64,000 nucleotides of DNA from Deinococcus sp. KSM4-11 (GTDB lineage: Bacteria; Deinococcota; Deinococci; Deinococcales; Deinococcaceae), in the NCBI RefSeq assembly GCF_004801415.1, contig NZ_SSNX01000006.1, positions 124,001 through 188,000 of the forward strand. The letters are read 5' to 3'. The notes under the pieces are model-generated. The model was not told where the DNA came from, made no database searches, and saw only the letters and a list, made by a program, of their open reading frames with translations. Numbering within the stretch: position 1 is the stretch's first letter; the number at the start of each line of letters is the position of its first letter. A program made the translations under genes and the position numbers. This document shows, piece after piece, positions 33,834 through 44,732 of the stretch.

Positions 33834-35057
33834 TCACTTCAGCAGCTGGTCGACGTCCGGCGCGATCTTGCTCAGGGCCGCCTGGGCGGTGCTCTCGCCG
33901 TTCCACACGGTGTCGAGGGCCGGGTTCAGCAGCGTGTTGCTGATCTGCACGTATTTGGCGAAGTTCGGATACACGCCCTGGCGGTTGCTCTCGGCCAGGA
34001 AGACGTTCTCGAAGGGCACGTTGAAGGCGCCGGTGACGGTCTTGTTGAGGTTCATGGCCGGCACCGCTCCGCCGCCCTTGGCGAAGATGGTCTGGCCCTG
34101 CGCGCCGGCGAGGTACTGCAGGAATGTCCACGCTTCGGCCTTGTGCTGGGTGTTGGCATTGATGCCGAAGCCCGCGCCGCCCACGGTGTTGGCCCGTACG
34201 CCGGTCGGCCCGGCGGGCAGAGGCGCGACCGCCCATTTGAAGGGCGCGGACTTGAAGGTCGTGAGTCGCGCGGCGTTGGTCATGACCATGGCCGCCTGCC
34301 CGCTGCTGAACAGCTGGGTGCTGTCCCCGATCTGCGCCATCTCCTGGAAGGCGGGCGCGACCTTGTCCTTGTTGATCAGGTCTGCGATGAACTGGATGGC
34401 CGCCGTCCCCTTGGCGTCGTTCAGCATGAACTTGGTGGGGTTCAGCGGGTCGTCGAAGACCTTGCCGCCATTCTGGTACACGAAGGTCGGCCACTTGTTG
34501 TTCTCGAGCACCACGCCGTAGCGCGACACGCGGCTGCCGTCGCGCTTGGTGAGCTTCAAGGCGGCGCTGCGGAGATCAGCCCACTTCCACGCGTCGGTGG
34601 GGTACGGCACCTTGGCCTCGTCGAAGGCGTCTTTGTTGTAGTACAGCACCATGGTGTCGTTGTCGCGCGGAATCGAGTACAGCCCGCCCTTGTATTTGTG
34701 GATGGCCAGGAATTCCGGATTGAACTGGTTGATCGGGAACTTGTCTTTGGAGATCAGAGAGTCAAGCTGGAGGAGCTGGCCGCGGCTGGCGTAGGTGGGC
34801 ACGTTGGTGATGAACATGACGTCCGGCCCGGCCTTCGCCGCGAGCTGGGCGTCGAGTTTCGTCCAGTAGCCGGACCACGGGGTCTGCTGGTACGTCACCT
34901 GGATGTCCGGGTGCGAGGCGTTGAAGTTCTTGACGATCTCCAGGAAGGGCGGCGCCTCGGCCGGATCGCCCCAGAAGGAGAAGACCAGGTTCGTGGCGGC
35001 CGACGCGGACGTGCTCAGGAGCAGGCTCGACAGGATGACCAGGGACGCTGTTTTCAT
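33834..35057 (-). CDS. Extracellular sugar-binding protein, family 1 (cluster I)
   Basis: 407 aa with GGAGGT six bases before the ATG. Signal peptide MKTASLVILSSLLLSTSASA, cleaved before ATNLVF. Typical family 1 features: LVFSFWGDPAEAPPFLEIVKNFNASHPDIQV, AAKAGPDVMFI, and NDTMVLYYNKDAFDEA. It is the substrate-catching part of the cluster I ABC importer; the sugar is not predictable. There is no lipobox Cys, so it is either free in the periplasm-like space or surface-held by other means. Confidence 0.93.
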   Translation of the reverse strand: MKTASLVILSSLLLSTSASAATNLVFSFWGDPAEAPPFLEIVKNFNASHPDIQVTYQQTPWSGYWTKLDAQLAAKAGPDVMFITNVPTYASRGQLLQLDSLISKDKFPINQFNPEFLAIHKYKGGLYSIPRDNDTMVLYYNKDAFDEAKVPYPTDAWKWADLRSAALKLTKRDGSRVSRYGVVLENNKWPTFVYQNGGKVFDDPLNPTKFMLNDAKGTAAIQFIADLINKDKVAPAFQEMAQIGDSTQLFSSGQAAMVMTNAARLTTFKSAPFKWAVAPLPAGPTGVRANTVGGAGFGINANTQHKAEAWTFLQYLAGAQGQTIFAKGGGAVPAMNLNKTVTGAFNVPFENVFLAESNRQGVYPNFAKYVQISNTLLNPALDTVWNGESTAQAALSKIAPDVDQLLK

Positions 35058-35090
35058 AGGAGACCTCCAGCCCGGAAGGGCGCGGAACGT

Positions 35091-36173
35091 TCAGGCGAGG
35101 GCGTCAGGTGGGGTGCGGCGGCTCAGTTCGTCCAGCAGGTCGGTCGTGGCGCGGGCGGCCGCCATCTGCACGGCGCCCTGCACGACGGCGCCGCCTGGAT
35201 CCTGGGCGATGGACAGTTCAGGAGCGAACGGGAGGGTGCGCCTCAGTTCCTCCTGAAGCGCGGGGAGCTGCGTGAACAGGCGGCGGCCGATGCGGCCCCC
35301 GATCACGATGCGGGCGGGGTCGAGGGTCAGGGTGAGGATCTGCAGCACGGTCAGCAGACCATCCACGAAGGGCCGGGCGGCGGCGCGGCCGAGGATGGCC
35401 GGGTCGCGCCCGGCGAGCAGTGGCCGGAGCTGGTCGGGCGTCAGACCCAGCAGGGCGGCCAGGCCCGCTTCGGACAGCACGCCCTCGAGGTTCTGGCCGC
35501 GCGCATCGGGCAGGTAGCCGAGTTCGCCGGCGCGGCCCTGGTGTCCGGTCAGCAGCTCGCGGCCCTGGGTGATGCCAACGCCAAAGCCGCTGCCGATCGA
35601 GACGAAGGCGAGCGACTCGCCAGGCCGTGCCTCGCTCACGGCGGCGAGGTTCACGTCGTTGTGCAAAGAGGTGGGGAGCGGCAGGGCGCGCCGGAGATCG
35701 TCCAGGGTAGCGGCGTCCTCGAGTTCCGGCAGGTTGGGGGCGTGGGACACCACGGGGCCGCGCACCACGCCGGGCAGGCCGACCGCCAGGGCATGCACCG
35801 GCCCGGCGCCGTGGGCCGCGCCCAGTTCGTCCAGCGCGCGCGCCAGGGTGACGCCGAGGGTTCCGGTGTCCCACGCGTAGCTGCGCTGCTCGATGAGGTC
35901 ACCGTGCAGGTCGCCGATGCCGACGCGCACGTCCCCGACATCGACCTCCGCGCCGGCCACCAGCCGGAAGCGGCGGTTCATGTTGACCAGCGTGGGCGGA
36001 CGGCCGACGCTGGGGCGGCCCTGCCCGAGTTCGGCGAGCACCCCCAATTGCAACAGCTGATCGATGGCCGCCGACGTCGCCGGTTTGGAGCGCCGAACCT
36101 GGCGGGCCAGCTCGGCCCGTGAGGAGGGGCCATGCTGGCGGATGTAGGTGATCACCTGCTGAGCCGTATTCAC
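35091..36173 (-). CDS. ROK-family repressor with N-terminal winged helix (cluster I)
   Basis: 360 aa from a GTG at 36173, with GGGAG five bases before it. The winged helix is QVITYIRQHGPSSRAELARQVRRSKPATSAAIDQLL. The ROK domain follows, with ALAVGLPGVV, LHNDVNLAAVSE (the catalytic-Asp position of sugar kinases), AFVSIGSGFGVGI and GRAGELGYL. The zinc motif CxCGxxGCxE found in many ROK proteins is missing. It probably senses the sugar of the cluster I transporter and represses from a site covering its own promoter. Confidence 0.9.
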   Translation of the reverse strand: MNTAQQVITYIRQHGPSSRAELARQVRRSKPATSAAIDQLLQLGVLAELGQGRPSVGRPPTLVNMNRRFRLVAGAEVDVGDVRVGIGDLHGDLIEQRSYAWDTGTLGVTLARALDELGAAHGAGPVHALAVGLPGVVRGPVVSHAPNLPELEDAATLDDLRRALPLPTSLHNDVNLAAVSEARPGESLAFVSIGSGFGVGITQGRELLTGHQGRAGELGYLPDARGQNLEGVLSEAGLAALLGLTPDQLRPLLAGRDPAILGRAAARPFVDGLLTVLQILTLTLDPARIVIGGRIGRRLFTQLPALQEELRRTLPFAPELSIAQDPGGAVVQGAVQMAAARATTDLLDELSRRTPPDALA

Positions 36174-36391
36174 GGTATCTCCCGACGACCTGCCCGGATC
36201 CTGCGACTTAGTTAGGGAACTTGTCAGAAATGGTAGTCCCGCAGGGCGGCGCGTGTCAATGCGGGGATGGTTCCGGCCGTTGAAGGGTCAGGGTGCAGGC
36301 CATTCGACCTGCGCCCCCGCGATCCTGTCCCCGGCATATAGTTAGGACACCTTCAATTCACCGGGGCCGGTGGCCCACAGGAGGACGTCCG
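36174..36391. promoter_or_regulatory. Divergent control region of sugar cluster I
   Basis: For the minus-strand ROK operon: TTGACA (36259-36254), an 18-base spacer, TACCAT (36235-36230). For the plus-strand ROK-kinase operon: TATAGT at 36337-36342 with a weak -35. The sequence TAGTTAGG recurs in the same orientation at 36209 (in TTAGTTAGGGAACTTG, over the minus transcription start) and at 36339 (in TATAGTTAGGACACC, at the plus -10). It resembles half-sites of ROK/XylR operators and is the likely shared repressor target. Confidence 0.6.
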
Positions 36392-37252
36392 TTGAGCACC
36401 GAGCCGAGCCGTCAGCACGCCCCACACCGTTCGGGCACCGTCCTCGCGCTCGACATGGGCGGCACCCACCTGCGGCACGCCGTGGCCATGGGCGACCCCG
36501 ACGTGCCGCTCCGGGCTGAGCGGGAGCCGAGCGAGGCGCACGACCCGGAGCGGCAGATCCGACAGCTGGTGCAGGCCGTGCACCATGACGTCGGCCCCCT
36601 GCACCACGTGGTCATTGGCCTGCCGGGAGTGGTGCATGAGGGCCGGATGTTCGACGCGCCGAACCTGCCATCCCTCCAGGACGCCTCGGCGCTCGAACGC
36701 CTGGGCGCCGCTCTCCCCTGCCCGGTGACGTTCATGAACGACTGCAATCTGGCCGCGCTGGGAGAAGGGGTGGACGACCTGGCGTTCATCGCCATCGGCA
36801 CCGGGCTGGGCTGCGGCCTGATCCGGGGGGGCCGCGTGATGACCGGCGCGCACGGCCAGGCGGGCGAGCTGGGCCTGCTGCCCCTGCCAGACGGCAGCGT
36901 GCTCGAAGACCTGCTGTCTGGCCCGGGCCTCCAGCGGCGTCACCTCCAGTACGGTGGCACCGGGGACGCCCTGAGCGACCCCGGCAGCGCCGGGGAACGC
37001 ACGCGCCGCGACGCCCAGGCGGCGCTGGTCTATCTGCTGCAGGTGCTCACCCTCAGCGTCGATCCGGCGGCCATCGTGTTCGGCGGTGGCGTGGGCCTGC
37101 ACGTGCCACAGCTGATCGACGCGGCCTGGACCGAGGTTCACGCCCGGCTCCGTCACGTTCCGCGGCCCACCCTCAGCCGTCATGGTGACAACGCGGCCCT
37201 GGTCGGGGGCCTGTACCTGGCGCGGACGGCCGCAGGAGGCCAGCATGGATAA
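36392..37252 (+). CDS. ROK-family sugar kinase-like protein
   Basis: 286 aa from a TTG at 36392; AGGAGG seven bases upstream decides this unusual start. No DNA-binding domain. Phosphate loop VLALDMGGTHLRHAV, catalytic-Asp motif TFMNDCNLAALGE, IGTGLGCGLIRGG and GQAGELGLL. The zinc motif CxCGxxGCxE is absent, so it may be a divergent kinase or a sugar sensor. The next gene starts inside its last codons (eight-base overlap), so the two are coupled. It probably phosphorylates the sugar brought in or released by its neighbours. Confidence 0.85.
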   Translation: MSTEPSRQHAPHRSGTVLALDMGGTHLRHAVAMGDPDVPLRAEREPSEAHDPERQIRQLVQAVHHDVGPLHHVVIGLPGVVHEGRMFDAPNLPSLQDASALERLGAALPCPVTFMNDCNLAALGEGVDDLAFIAIGTGLGCGLIRGGRVMTGAHGQAGELGLLPLPDGSVLEDLLSGPGLQRRHLQYGGTGDALSDPGSAGERTRRDAQAALVYLLQVLTLSVDPAAIVFGGGVGLHVPQLIDAAWTEVHARLRHVPRPTLSRHGDNAALVGGLYLARTAAGGQHG

Positions 37253-38498
37253 AGCGGATCAGGCGTATCAGGAAGCGGTGAAGGTATTGCGCGACTGCGC
37301 CTCGCCACTGGGCCTCAAGGCCAGCGCGCTGGGCAGCGGCTACCCGCAGGTCTGGGCCCGGGACGCGCCGATCACGGCCCTGGGCGCGCTGATGACCGGC
37401 GACGACGCCCTCACGCAGGCGGCGCGGGTCAGCCTCCAGACGCTCGGCGCCCACCAGAGCGCGCTGGGCATGATTCCCCTGAACGTCGACACGCGCACCG
37501 GGTCGGTCACGACCGAGAATGCCGGGGCCATCGACGCGAACATGTGGTTTTTGCTCGGCCACCACGCGCACTGGCAGGCCACGCAGGACACGGCTTTCCT
37601 GCGGGAGTCCTGGCCACAGCTGCGCGCGGCGCTGACGTGGCTGGAGTACCAGGACATGAACGGCTGCGGCCTGCTGGAAGCGCCGGAAGCGGCCGACTGG
37701 GCCGACCTGTACGCCACGCGCTACAACACCCTGTACGCCAATGCGCTGTATGTCGGCACTCTGGAGGCCGCCGCCCGGCTGGCCGGGGCCGTGCAGGAGG
37801 ACGGCCAGCCCTGGCTCGACCGCGCGGCCGACGTCAGGCGCAAGATCAACCTCGTGTTGTGGCTCGACCGCCCCTGGGACGGTCACGCCTTCGGACAGCA
37901 GCTCGAGGGCCTGAAGGCCCTGCGGCTGGAATGGTTCCTGCTGTACCAGAACACGGCCACCCTGACGGAGAAACCGTATTACCTCTCGTGGGCCGGATTC
38001 CGGGAGTTCGGGGACACCTTCGACGGCTTCGGCAACATGCTTGCCATCCTGTTCGGCATCGCGGACGCATCCCAGACGGCACGTATTCTCGACTACGCCT
38101 ACGCGGCCGGAACCGACGCCCCCGCACCGCTCAAGGCTTTCTTCCCGCCGATCTATCCGGGCGACCGCGACTGGCGCGAGTATTACCGCAGCCGCAACCT
38201 GAACCTGCCCGACCAGTACCACAACGGCGGGATCTGGCCGTTTCTGGGCGGGTTCTACATCCTGGCGCTGGTGCGCGCGGGCCAGCAGGCGCGGGCCGAG
38301 GAAGCGCTGCTGAACCTGGCCGCCGCGAACGAGCTCGGTCGCACCCGGCCGTGGGAGTTCAACGAGTGGCTGCACGGCCGCTCCGGGCGCCCCATGGGCC
38401 ACCCCCTGCAGGCGTGGTCGGCGGGGATGTACGTGTGCGCGTATCAGGCGGTTCGGTCCGGCATCTTCCCGGCCCTTCCCTTCGCCGCGCGGCCTTGA
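37245..38498 (+). CDS. (alpha/alpha)6-barrel glycosidase (GH100/GH63/amylo-alpha-1,6-glucosidase-like)
   Basis: 417 aa from ATG 37245, with GGAGG before it. No signal peptide, so it acts in the cytosol. Motifs: GYPQVWARDAPITALGALMTGD near the start (substrate Trp-Ala-Arg-Asp), DTRTGSVTTENAGAIDANMWFLLG, EYQDMNGCGLLEAPEAADWADLY, and QYHNGGIWPFLGGFYILAL with the C-terminal WEFNEWLHGRSG. The pattern is that of neutral invertases and glycogen-debranching glucosidases. It should cleave a disaccharide or short glucoside taken up by the importer encoded divergently; the exact bond is unknown. Confidence 0.8.
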   Translation: MDKADQAYQEAVKVLRDCASPLGLKASALGSGYPQVWARDAPITALGALMTGDDALTQAARVSLQTLGAHQSALGMIPLNVDTRTGSVTTENAGAIDANMWFLLGHHAHWQATQDTAFLRESWPQLRAALTWLEYQDMNGCGLLEAPEAADWADLYATRYNTLYANALYVGTLEAAARLAGAVQEDGQPWLDRAADVRRKINLVLWLDRPWDGHAFGQQLEGLKALRLEWFLLYQNTATLTEKPYYLSWAGFREFGDTFDGFGNMLAILFGIADASQTARILDYAYAAGTDAPAPLKAFFPPIYPGDRDWREYYRSRNLNLPDQYHNGGIWPFLGGFYILALVRAGQQARAEEALLNLAAANELGRTRPWEFNEWLHGRSGRPMGHPLQAWSAGMYVCAYQAVRSGIFPALPFAARP

Positions 38499-38544
38499 GC
38501 GGAGCGGGAACCTGGGCACTCGCCCGACCAGCGCACCACCGCGG

Positions 38545-38587
38545 ACGCGGTCGCCAGGGTGCCTGGCGACCGCGTGGTTCTATTCTC
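38545..38587 (+). terminator. Terminator of the ROK kinase-glycosidase operon
   Basis: Thirteen-base perfect arms CGCGGTCGCCAGG and CCTGGCGACCGCG around GTG, followed by GGTTCTATTCTCC. The stem is very stable and the tail is moderately T-rich. It lies 47 bases after the glycosidase stop. Confidence 0.75.
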
Positions 38588-38721
38588 CGAAATTCGGACA
38601 GCCGCCGATCATCACGGGCAGGATCCTGCCCGCAGGATCGTCGAGGCGCTCCTCCTTGGGCCGCTCAGGAAGCGGTCGGGGGCGCAGCTGGGGCCGGACC
38701 GGCGCGGGGCGGGCCACCGCT
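38588..38721. other. Short gene-free stretch
   Basis: Between the terminator and the stop of the minus-strand peptide gene. A small hairpin GATCCTGC...GCAGGATC (38623-38641) could end the peptide transcript. Nothing else is visible. Confidence 0.4.
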
Positions 38722-38868
38722 TTACTCCCCGAAGTTCGTGGGGCCGCCGGACACCGTGACGGTGCCGGCCGGCTTCTCGCCGAAGTTCGTGGGGCCGCCG
38801 GCGCTCGCCACGCCGACCAGCACCACGCACAGAAGGGCCATACACGTCCGGACTACGGTTGTCTTCAT
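38722..38868 (-). CDS. Small secreted peptide precursor with repeated GGPTNFGE
   Basis: 48 aa from ATG 38868. A leaderless -10 (TAGTGT) ends seven bases before the start. Residues 1-23 are a signal peptide (MKTTVVRT, then a hydrophobic ALLCVVLVGVASA). Cleavage after ASA would leave 25 residues made of GGPTNFGE, a linker KPAGTVTVS, and GGPTNFGE again at the very C-terminus. A repeated octapeptide in an exported mini-protein is the design of many peptide pheromone precursors (Phr, PapR, NprX). It diverges from a TPR-containing regulator with overlapping promoters. It could instead be a small structural exported protein; no experiment is implied by the sequence. Confidence 0.7.
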   Translation of the reverse strand: MKTTVVRTCMALLCVVLVGVASAGGPTNFGEKPAGTVTVSGGPTNFGE

Positions 38869-38874
38869 GCGACG

Positions 38875-38881
38875 TACACTA
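38875..38881. promoter_or_regulatory. Overlapping divergent -10 elements
   Basis: TACACT on the plus strand (38875-38880) and TAGTGT on the minus strand (38881-38876) share five bases. The minus one serves the leaderless peptide gene; the plus one lies 33 bases before the GTG of the regulator gene. The two polymerases cannot bind together, so the pair is built for mutual exclusion. Confidence 0.6.
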
Positions 38882-38913
38882 GGTGGCGATCCGTGTATGA
38901 AAGGAATTCCCGT

Positions 38914-40800
38914 GTGAGTCAGGCACAACGCCTCTTCGAGGCCCGGCAGTACGAGGCCGTGGTCACACTGCTGCTCGGCCACGCGAAAGGAGCGCGGGAG
39001 GGGGCCCTGCTGGGGATCGCCCTGATCCGCGTGGGCCGCCTGGCCGACGCCGAGGTGGCGCTGACCCGCGCGGCCATGCAGGGCGACGCCGAGGCGCAGG
39101 TCGAACTCGGGAACGTGCTGCGGCTCCTGGGTCGCTTTGAGGACGCCATCGACTACTTCGAGACCGTGACGCCCACGCTCAGCGGCGAGTTGCAGTTGCG
39201 CGCCCTGCGCTGGTGGGGCGTCGCGGAATTCCGCCTGGGCCGCGTTCAGGACGGCCTCAAGCGGGTCGAACGCGCGTGGCATGGGTACCTCGCGCTCGGC
39301 GACGGGGAACCGGGCGCGCGGGTGGCCCTGTGCCTCGCGGAGATGCACCGCGTGACCGGCAACGAGAAGCGCGCGCAGGCGCTGCTGACCGAGACGGTGC
39401 ACGCCCTGCCCGCCGATGAGTACCCGGGGCCGCACGTCGAGGCGCTCAAGCTCCTGCTCGAACTCCACCTGGGCCGTGGTGAATACCGCGAGGCGCGGGT
39501 GATCCTCGACCGGGCCAAACTCGTGCTGCCCCAGGCCCACTCGCCCCGGCTCACGGCGCTGCTGCTCGGCAGCGAGGCGGAACTGTGCCGCCTGACACGG
39601 GACACGCAGACCTACGGCTGGGTGCTCGAGGAGCTGCGTCCGCTGGCCGACCAGCTCGGCGACCACGACCTGCGGCTGTGGACGCTCTCACGGCTGGCGG
39701 AGCTGTACAGCCTGCACGGTCAGCATGGCAAGGCCCTGGAGGCGCTGCTCAGTTTCGGCAGCATGCCGGCCGACTGGCCCGCCGAGCTGGTCGCCACGCA
39801 CGGCATCCTGCAGCGGCGCCGGGGCGACCTGCGCGGCGCACAGGAGAGCCTCACGCGCGCGGCCGGCCTGCTGCGCGCCGCCGGACGCATTCCGGAGCTG
39901 TGCCGGGTGCAGCTGCATGCGGCGGCGGCCGCGCTGCGCTGCGGAGATGATCCAGGCCAGGCGGTCGTCCCCGCCCTGACCGAGGCGGTCACGCACCTGC
40001 TGCGGTTGAGGCAGCTCGGCGAGTTCACGCCGGATTTCGAGGAACTCAGCGAACTGCTGCACTACGCGCTGCTGGAACCGGACACGGCCACCCTGATGGA
40101 ACCGTTCCTGGAGCACCTGGCGGATCTGTCCGGCGTTCCCCGACCGCCCGAGAGCGGCATGACGCTGCTGAACGTGAAGACGCTGGGCCGGCAAGCCGTG
40201 TTCAAGGACGGCATCGAGGTGACCTTCACGCGCAAGGGCTGCGTGCCCCTGCTGGTATACCTGGCGCTCAATCCCGGCCGAACCCGCGTGGAAATCCAAC
40301 TCGACCTGTGGCCCGACAAGGACGCGGCCACCGCCGGCTCCTACGTGCGGCAGTGCATCAAGGAGGTGCGTGACCGGCTGGGGCACGGACTGATCCAGCA
40401 CCAGGGGCCGCACCACGCGCCGTGGTACCGCCTGGGTCCGGAGGTGCACGTCGAACTCGACCTCACCCACCTGCTCGACGCGGTCGACCGCCGTGAGACG
40501 GCGCGGGCGCTGGCCCTGTACCGTGGGGACTTCCTACCTGGCGCGGACGCCAGCGAGTGGGTGGACACCAAACGCGACGCGCTGCGCTACGCCCTGACCT
40601 TCGAACTGAGCGCGCAGATGGTCCGGGCGCAGAGCCAGCACGACCACCGGCGGGTCGTGCTGCTCGCCAACCAGTACCTGCGGGTCGATCCGTACGACCG
40701 CTCCGTGATGGAAGACCGGGTGACGGCCGCCCGGCACGTGGCGTCCCCGCAGGAACTCGCCCAGTACACGGCCGAGCTTCGGCGCCACATGTACAACTGA
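38914..40800 (+). CDS. TPR-BTAD transcriptional regulator (SARP-like)
   Basis: 628 aa from GTG 38914, with AAAGGAA seven bases upstream. Residues about 1-400 are tetratricopeptide-like helix pairs (LFEARQYEAVVTLLLGHA, EAQVELGNVLRLLGRFEDAIDYFE, SRLAELYSLHGQHGKALEAL). Residues about 425-520 form an OmpR/SARP-type winged helix (LLNVKTLGRQAVFKDG, FTRKGCVPLLVYLALNPG, SYVRQCIKEVRDRLG). The last 100 residues are a BTAD domain (LTHLLDAVDRRETARALALY...YLRVDPYDRSVMEDRVTAA). The order TPR-HTH-BTAD is the reverse of classic SARPs. TPR bodies bind signal peptides in RRNPP regulators; the divergent peptide gene is the candidate ligand. Confidence 0.88.
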   Translation: MSQAQRLFEARQYEAVVTLLLGHAKGAREGALLGIALIRVGRLADAEVALTRAAMQGDAEAQVELGNVLRLLGRFEDAIDYFETVTPTLSGELQLRALRWWGVAEFRLGRVQDGLKRVERAWHGYLALGDGEPGARVALCLAEMHRVTGNEKRAQALLTETVHALPADEYPGPHVEALKLLLELHLGRGEYREARVILDRAKLVLPQAHSPRLTALLLGSEAELCRLTRDTQTYGWVLEELRPLADQLGDHDLRLWTLSRLAELYSLHGQHGKALEALLSFGSMPADWPAELVATHGILQRRRGDLRGAQESLTRAAGLLRAAGRIPELCRVQLHAAAAALRCGDDPGQAVVPALTEAVTHLLRLRQLGEFTPDFEELSELLHYALLEPDTATLMEPFLEHLADLSGVPRPPESGMTLLNVKTLGRQAVFKDGIEVTFTRKGCVPLLVYLALNPGRTRVEIQLDLWPDKDAATAGSYVRQCIKEVRDRLGHGLIQHQGPHHAPWYRLGPEVHVELDLTHLLDAVDRRETARALALYRGDFLPGADASEWVDTKRDALRYALTFELSAQMVRAQSQHDHRRVVLLANQYLRVDPYDRSVMEDRVTAARHVASPQELAQYTAELRRHMYN

Positions 40801-40842
40801 GGGCGTCGCCGGTGGCCGTCTGAGCGGGCCGCCGGCATCCCC

Positions 40843-40848
40843 TATGCT
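40843..40848 (+). promoter_or_regulatory. -10 element of the UvrA-like gene
   Basis: TATGCT ends nine bases before ATG 40858, in the 57-base gap after the BTAD regulator gene. No ribosome site is present, so the mRNA is leaderless or nearly so. Confidence 0.5.
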
Positions 40849-40857
40849 GGAACTCCT

Positions 40858-43242
<2,385 letters not shown>

Positions 43243-43425
43243 CGGCAAAATGTGTAGGGAAGGTTTCGAGCCTCGAGGCCGGATCGGACGATTATCGGGA
43301 CTTTGGTCGCAGGACTGAAGCGACCTTGGAGCCTGGACAGCGCTTCTGGCAGCGCCTGAAATGGGGGTGCGCTGCCGTTCATGTCGGATGGCTACTGCTT
43401 TCCGCGGCCGCGTGTGGAGGTGCGT

Positions 43426-43812
43426 ATGTTCAGAATTCCCCTGACCGCCTGGACGGTCGCCGCCGTTCTCGTCGCGTGTGCGCCAGGACCTTCCACCCCA
43501 ACGGGGACGGACATGGCTCCAGCACCGGCGGCGACCGTCACCATTCAGGGGTTCGCCTTCGCTCCCGCCGACGTGACGGTCAAGGTCGGCGAGAGTATCC
43601 GGTGGACAAACCAGGACAGCGCCCCCCACACGGCCACGGCGGACGACGGATCGTTCGGCACGGCCACGCTGGGCCAGGGCAGGTCGGACAGCGTGACCTT
43701 CACCAAGGTCGGCACCTACGCGTACCACTGCGCGGTTCATCCCACCATGACCGCCGTCGTCCATGTGGTCGCCGGCGCATCCGAATCGACGCCACCCACG
43801 AAATCGTATTGA
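43426..43812 (+). CDS. Plastocyanin-like cupredoxin lipoprotein
   Basis: 128 aa from ATG 43426, with GGAGG five bases before it; an ATG at 43381 has none. A lipoprotein signal ends in LVACAP. The cupredoxin domain begins ATVTIQGFAFAPADVTVKVGESIRW. The copper ligands are His in SAPHTATAD, then Cys, His and Met in YHCAVHPTM. It is a membrane-anchored electron carrier or copper-handling protein outside the cell membrane. Confidence 0.93.
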   Translation: MFRIPLTAWTVAAVLVACAPGPSTPTGTDMAPAPAATVTIQGFAFAPADVTVKVGESIRWTNQDSAPHTATADDGSFGTATLGQGRSDSVTFTKVGTYAYHCAVHPTMTAVVHVVAGASESTPPTKSY

Positions 43813-43904
43813 CGCCGACGTGTCCGGCCCATGTGCTGAGTACGTCGTATGAGGGCCCCGTCCGACGATCTGTACCCTCGCTGTACCCTCGCGTCCACAG
43901 GCGG

Positions 43905-44678
43905 TCAGGGGGTGTTCAGGCTGGCCTGACAGGTCTCGAAGGCGGCCCGCAACGCGAGCAGCGGATCGCCTCTGGGAATGAATTCATGGGCGATGAAGCC
44001 GTCGAAGCCCGTGTCACGGATGGCGCGGAACACCGCGTCGTACTGGATCTCCTGCTGAGCGTCCAGGTCGTGCCGGCCGGGGTTTCCGGCCGTGTGGTAA
44101 TGCCCGATCCGAGCGTGGGTTGACCCGATGGTGCGGATCAGGTCGCCTTCCATGATCTGCATGTGGTACACGTCGTACAGCAGCTTCACGCGGGGTGACG
44201 CCACCTGTTCCACGACGGCGAGGCCCCAGCTCGTGTGATCCGCCTGATAGTCCGGGTGATCGACCCGGCTGTTGAGCAGTTCGAGCACCAGGGTGACGCC
44301 GGCGTCCTCGGCATGTGGCGCGATAGCGCGCAGCGCGTCGGCGGTGGCGGCAGCTCCTGAGGTGTCGTCGCGGCCGTGGCGGTTGCCACTGAACACGATC
44401 AGGTTGGGAATCCCGTGCTGCTCGGCAAGCTTCAGTCGGCTGAGCAGTTCTTGGTGGATGCGCTGGTGCTGTGCGGGGTCGTTCAGGCCCTCGGTGATGG
44501 AGGTGTGACCGTTCACGGCGGCGATTTGCAGCCCCATGTCCTTCGCGAGGGCCCAGAGCGACGGGTCGATCAGATCGACGCCCGCGTATCCGGCGTCCGC
44601 GGCGGCGCGCAGGAGCGTGGCGGGATCCGTGTCCGGCTGCGCGAAGCTCCACCACGCGAAGGATTGGGCGATTGGCAT
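43905..44678 (-). CDS. Hydroxypyruvate isomerase-like sugar isomerase/epimerase
   Basis: 257 aa from ATG 44678; a leaderless -10 (TACAGT) ends seven bases before it, so the longer open frame is not needed. An AP-endonuclease-2-type TIM barrel: QSFAWWSFAQPDTDPATLLRAA, GYAGVDLIDPSLW, LIVFSGNRHGRD, VTLVLELLNSRVDHPDY (metal Glu), VKLLYDVYHMQIMEGDL (metal Asp and His), IGHYHTAGNPGRHDLD and FDGFIAHEFIP (metal Glu). This set of ligands is that of hydroxypyruvate isomerases (Hyi). Confidence 0.88.
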   Translation of the reverse strand: MPIAQSFAWWSFAQPDTDPATLLRAAADAGYAGVDLIDPSLWALAKDMGLQIAAVNGHTSITEGLNDPAQHQRIHQELLSRLKLAEQHGIPNLIVFSGNRHGRDDTSGAAATADALRAIAPHAEDAGVTLVLELLNSRVDHPDYQADHTSWGLAVVEQVASPRVKLLYDVYHMQIMEGDLIRTIGSTHARIGHYHTAGNPGRHDLDAQQEIQYDAVFRAIRDTGFDGFIAHEFIPRGDPLLALRAAFETCQASLNTP

Positions 44679-44685
44679 GTCGTCC

Positions 44686-44691
44686 ACTGTA
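44686..44691 (-). promoter_or_regulatory. Leaderless -10 element of the isomerase gene
   Basis: TACAGT on the minus strand ends seven bases before ATG 44678; no ribosome site. Confidence 0.55.
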
Positions 44692-44732
44692 TCCCGCCGC
44701 TGAGCGGGCACCGGGCAGAACCCCCGCGGGGG

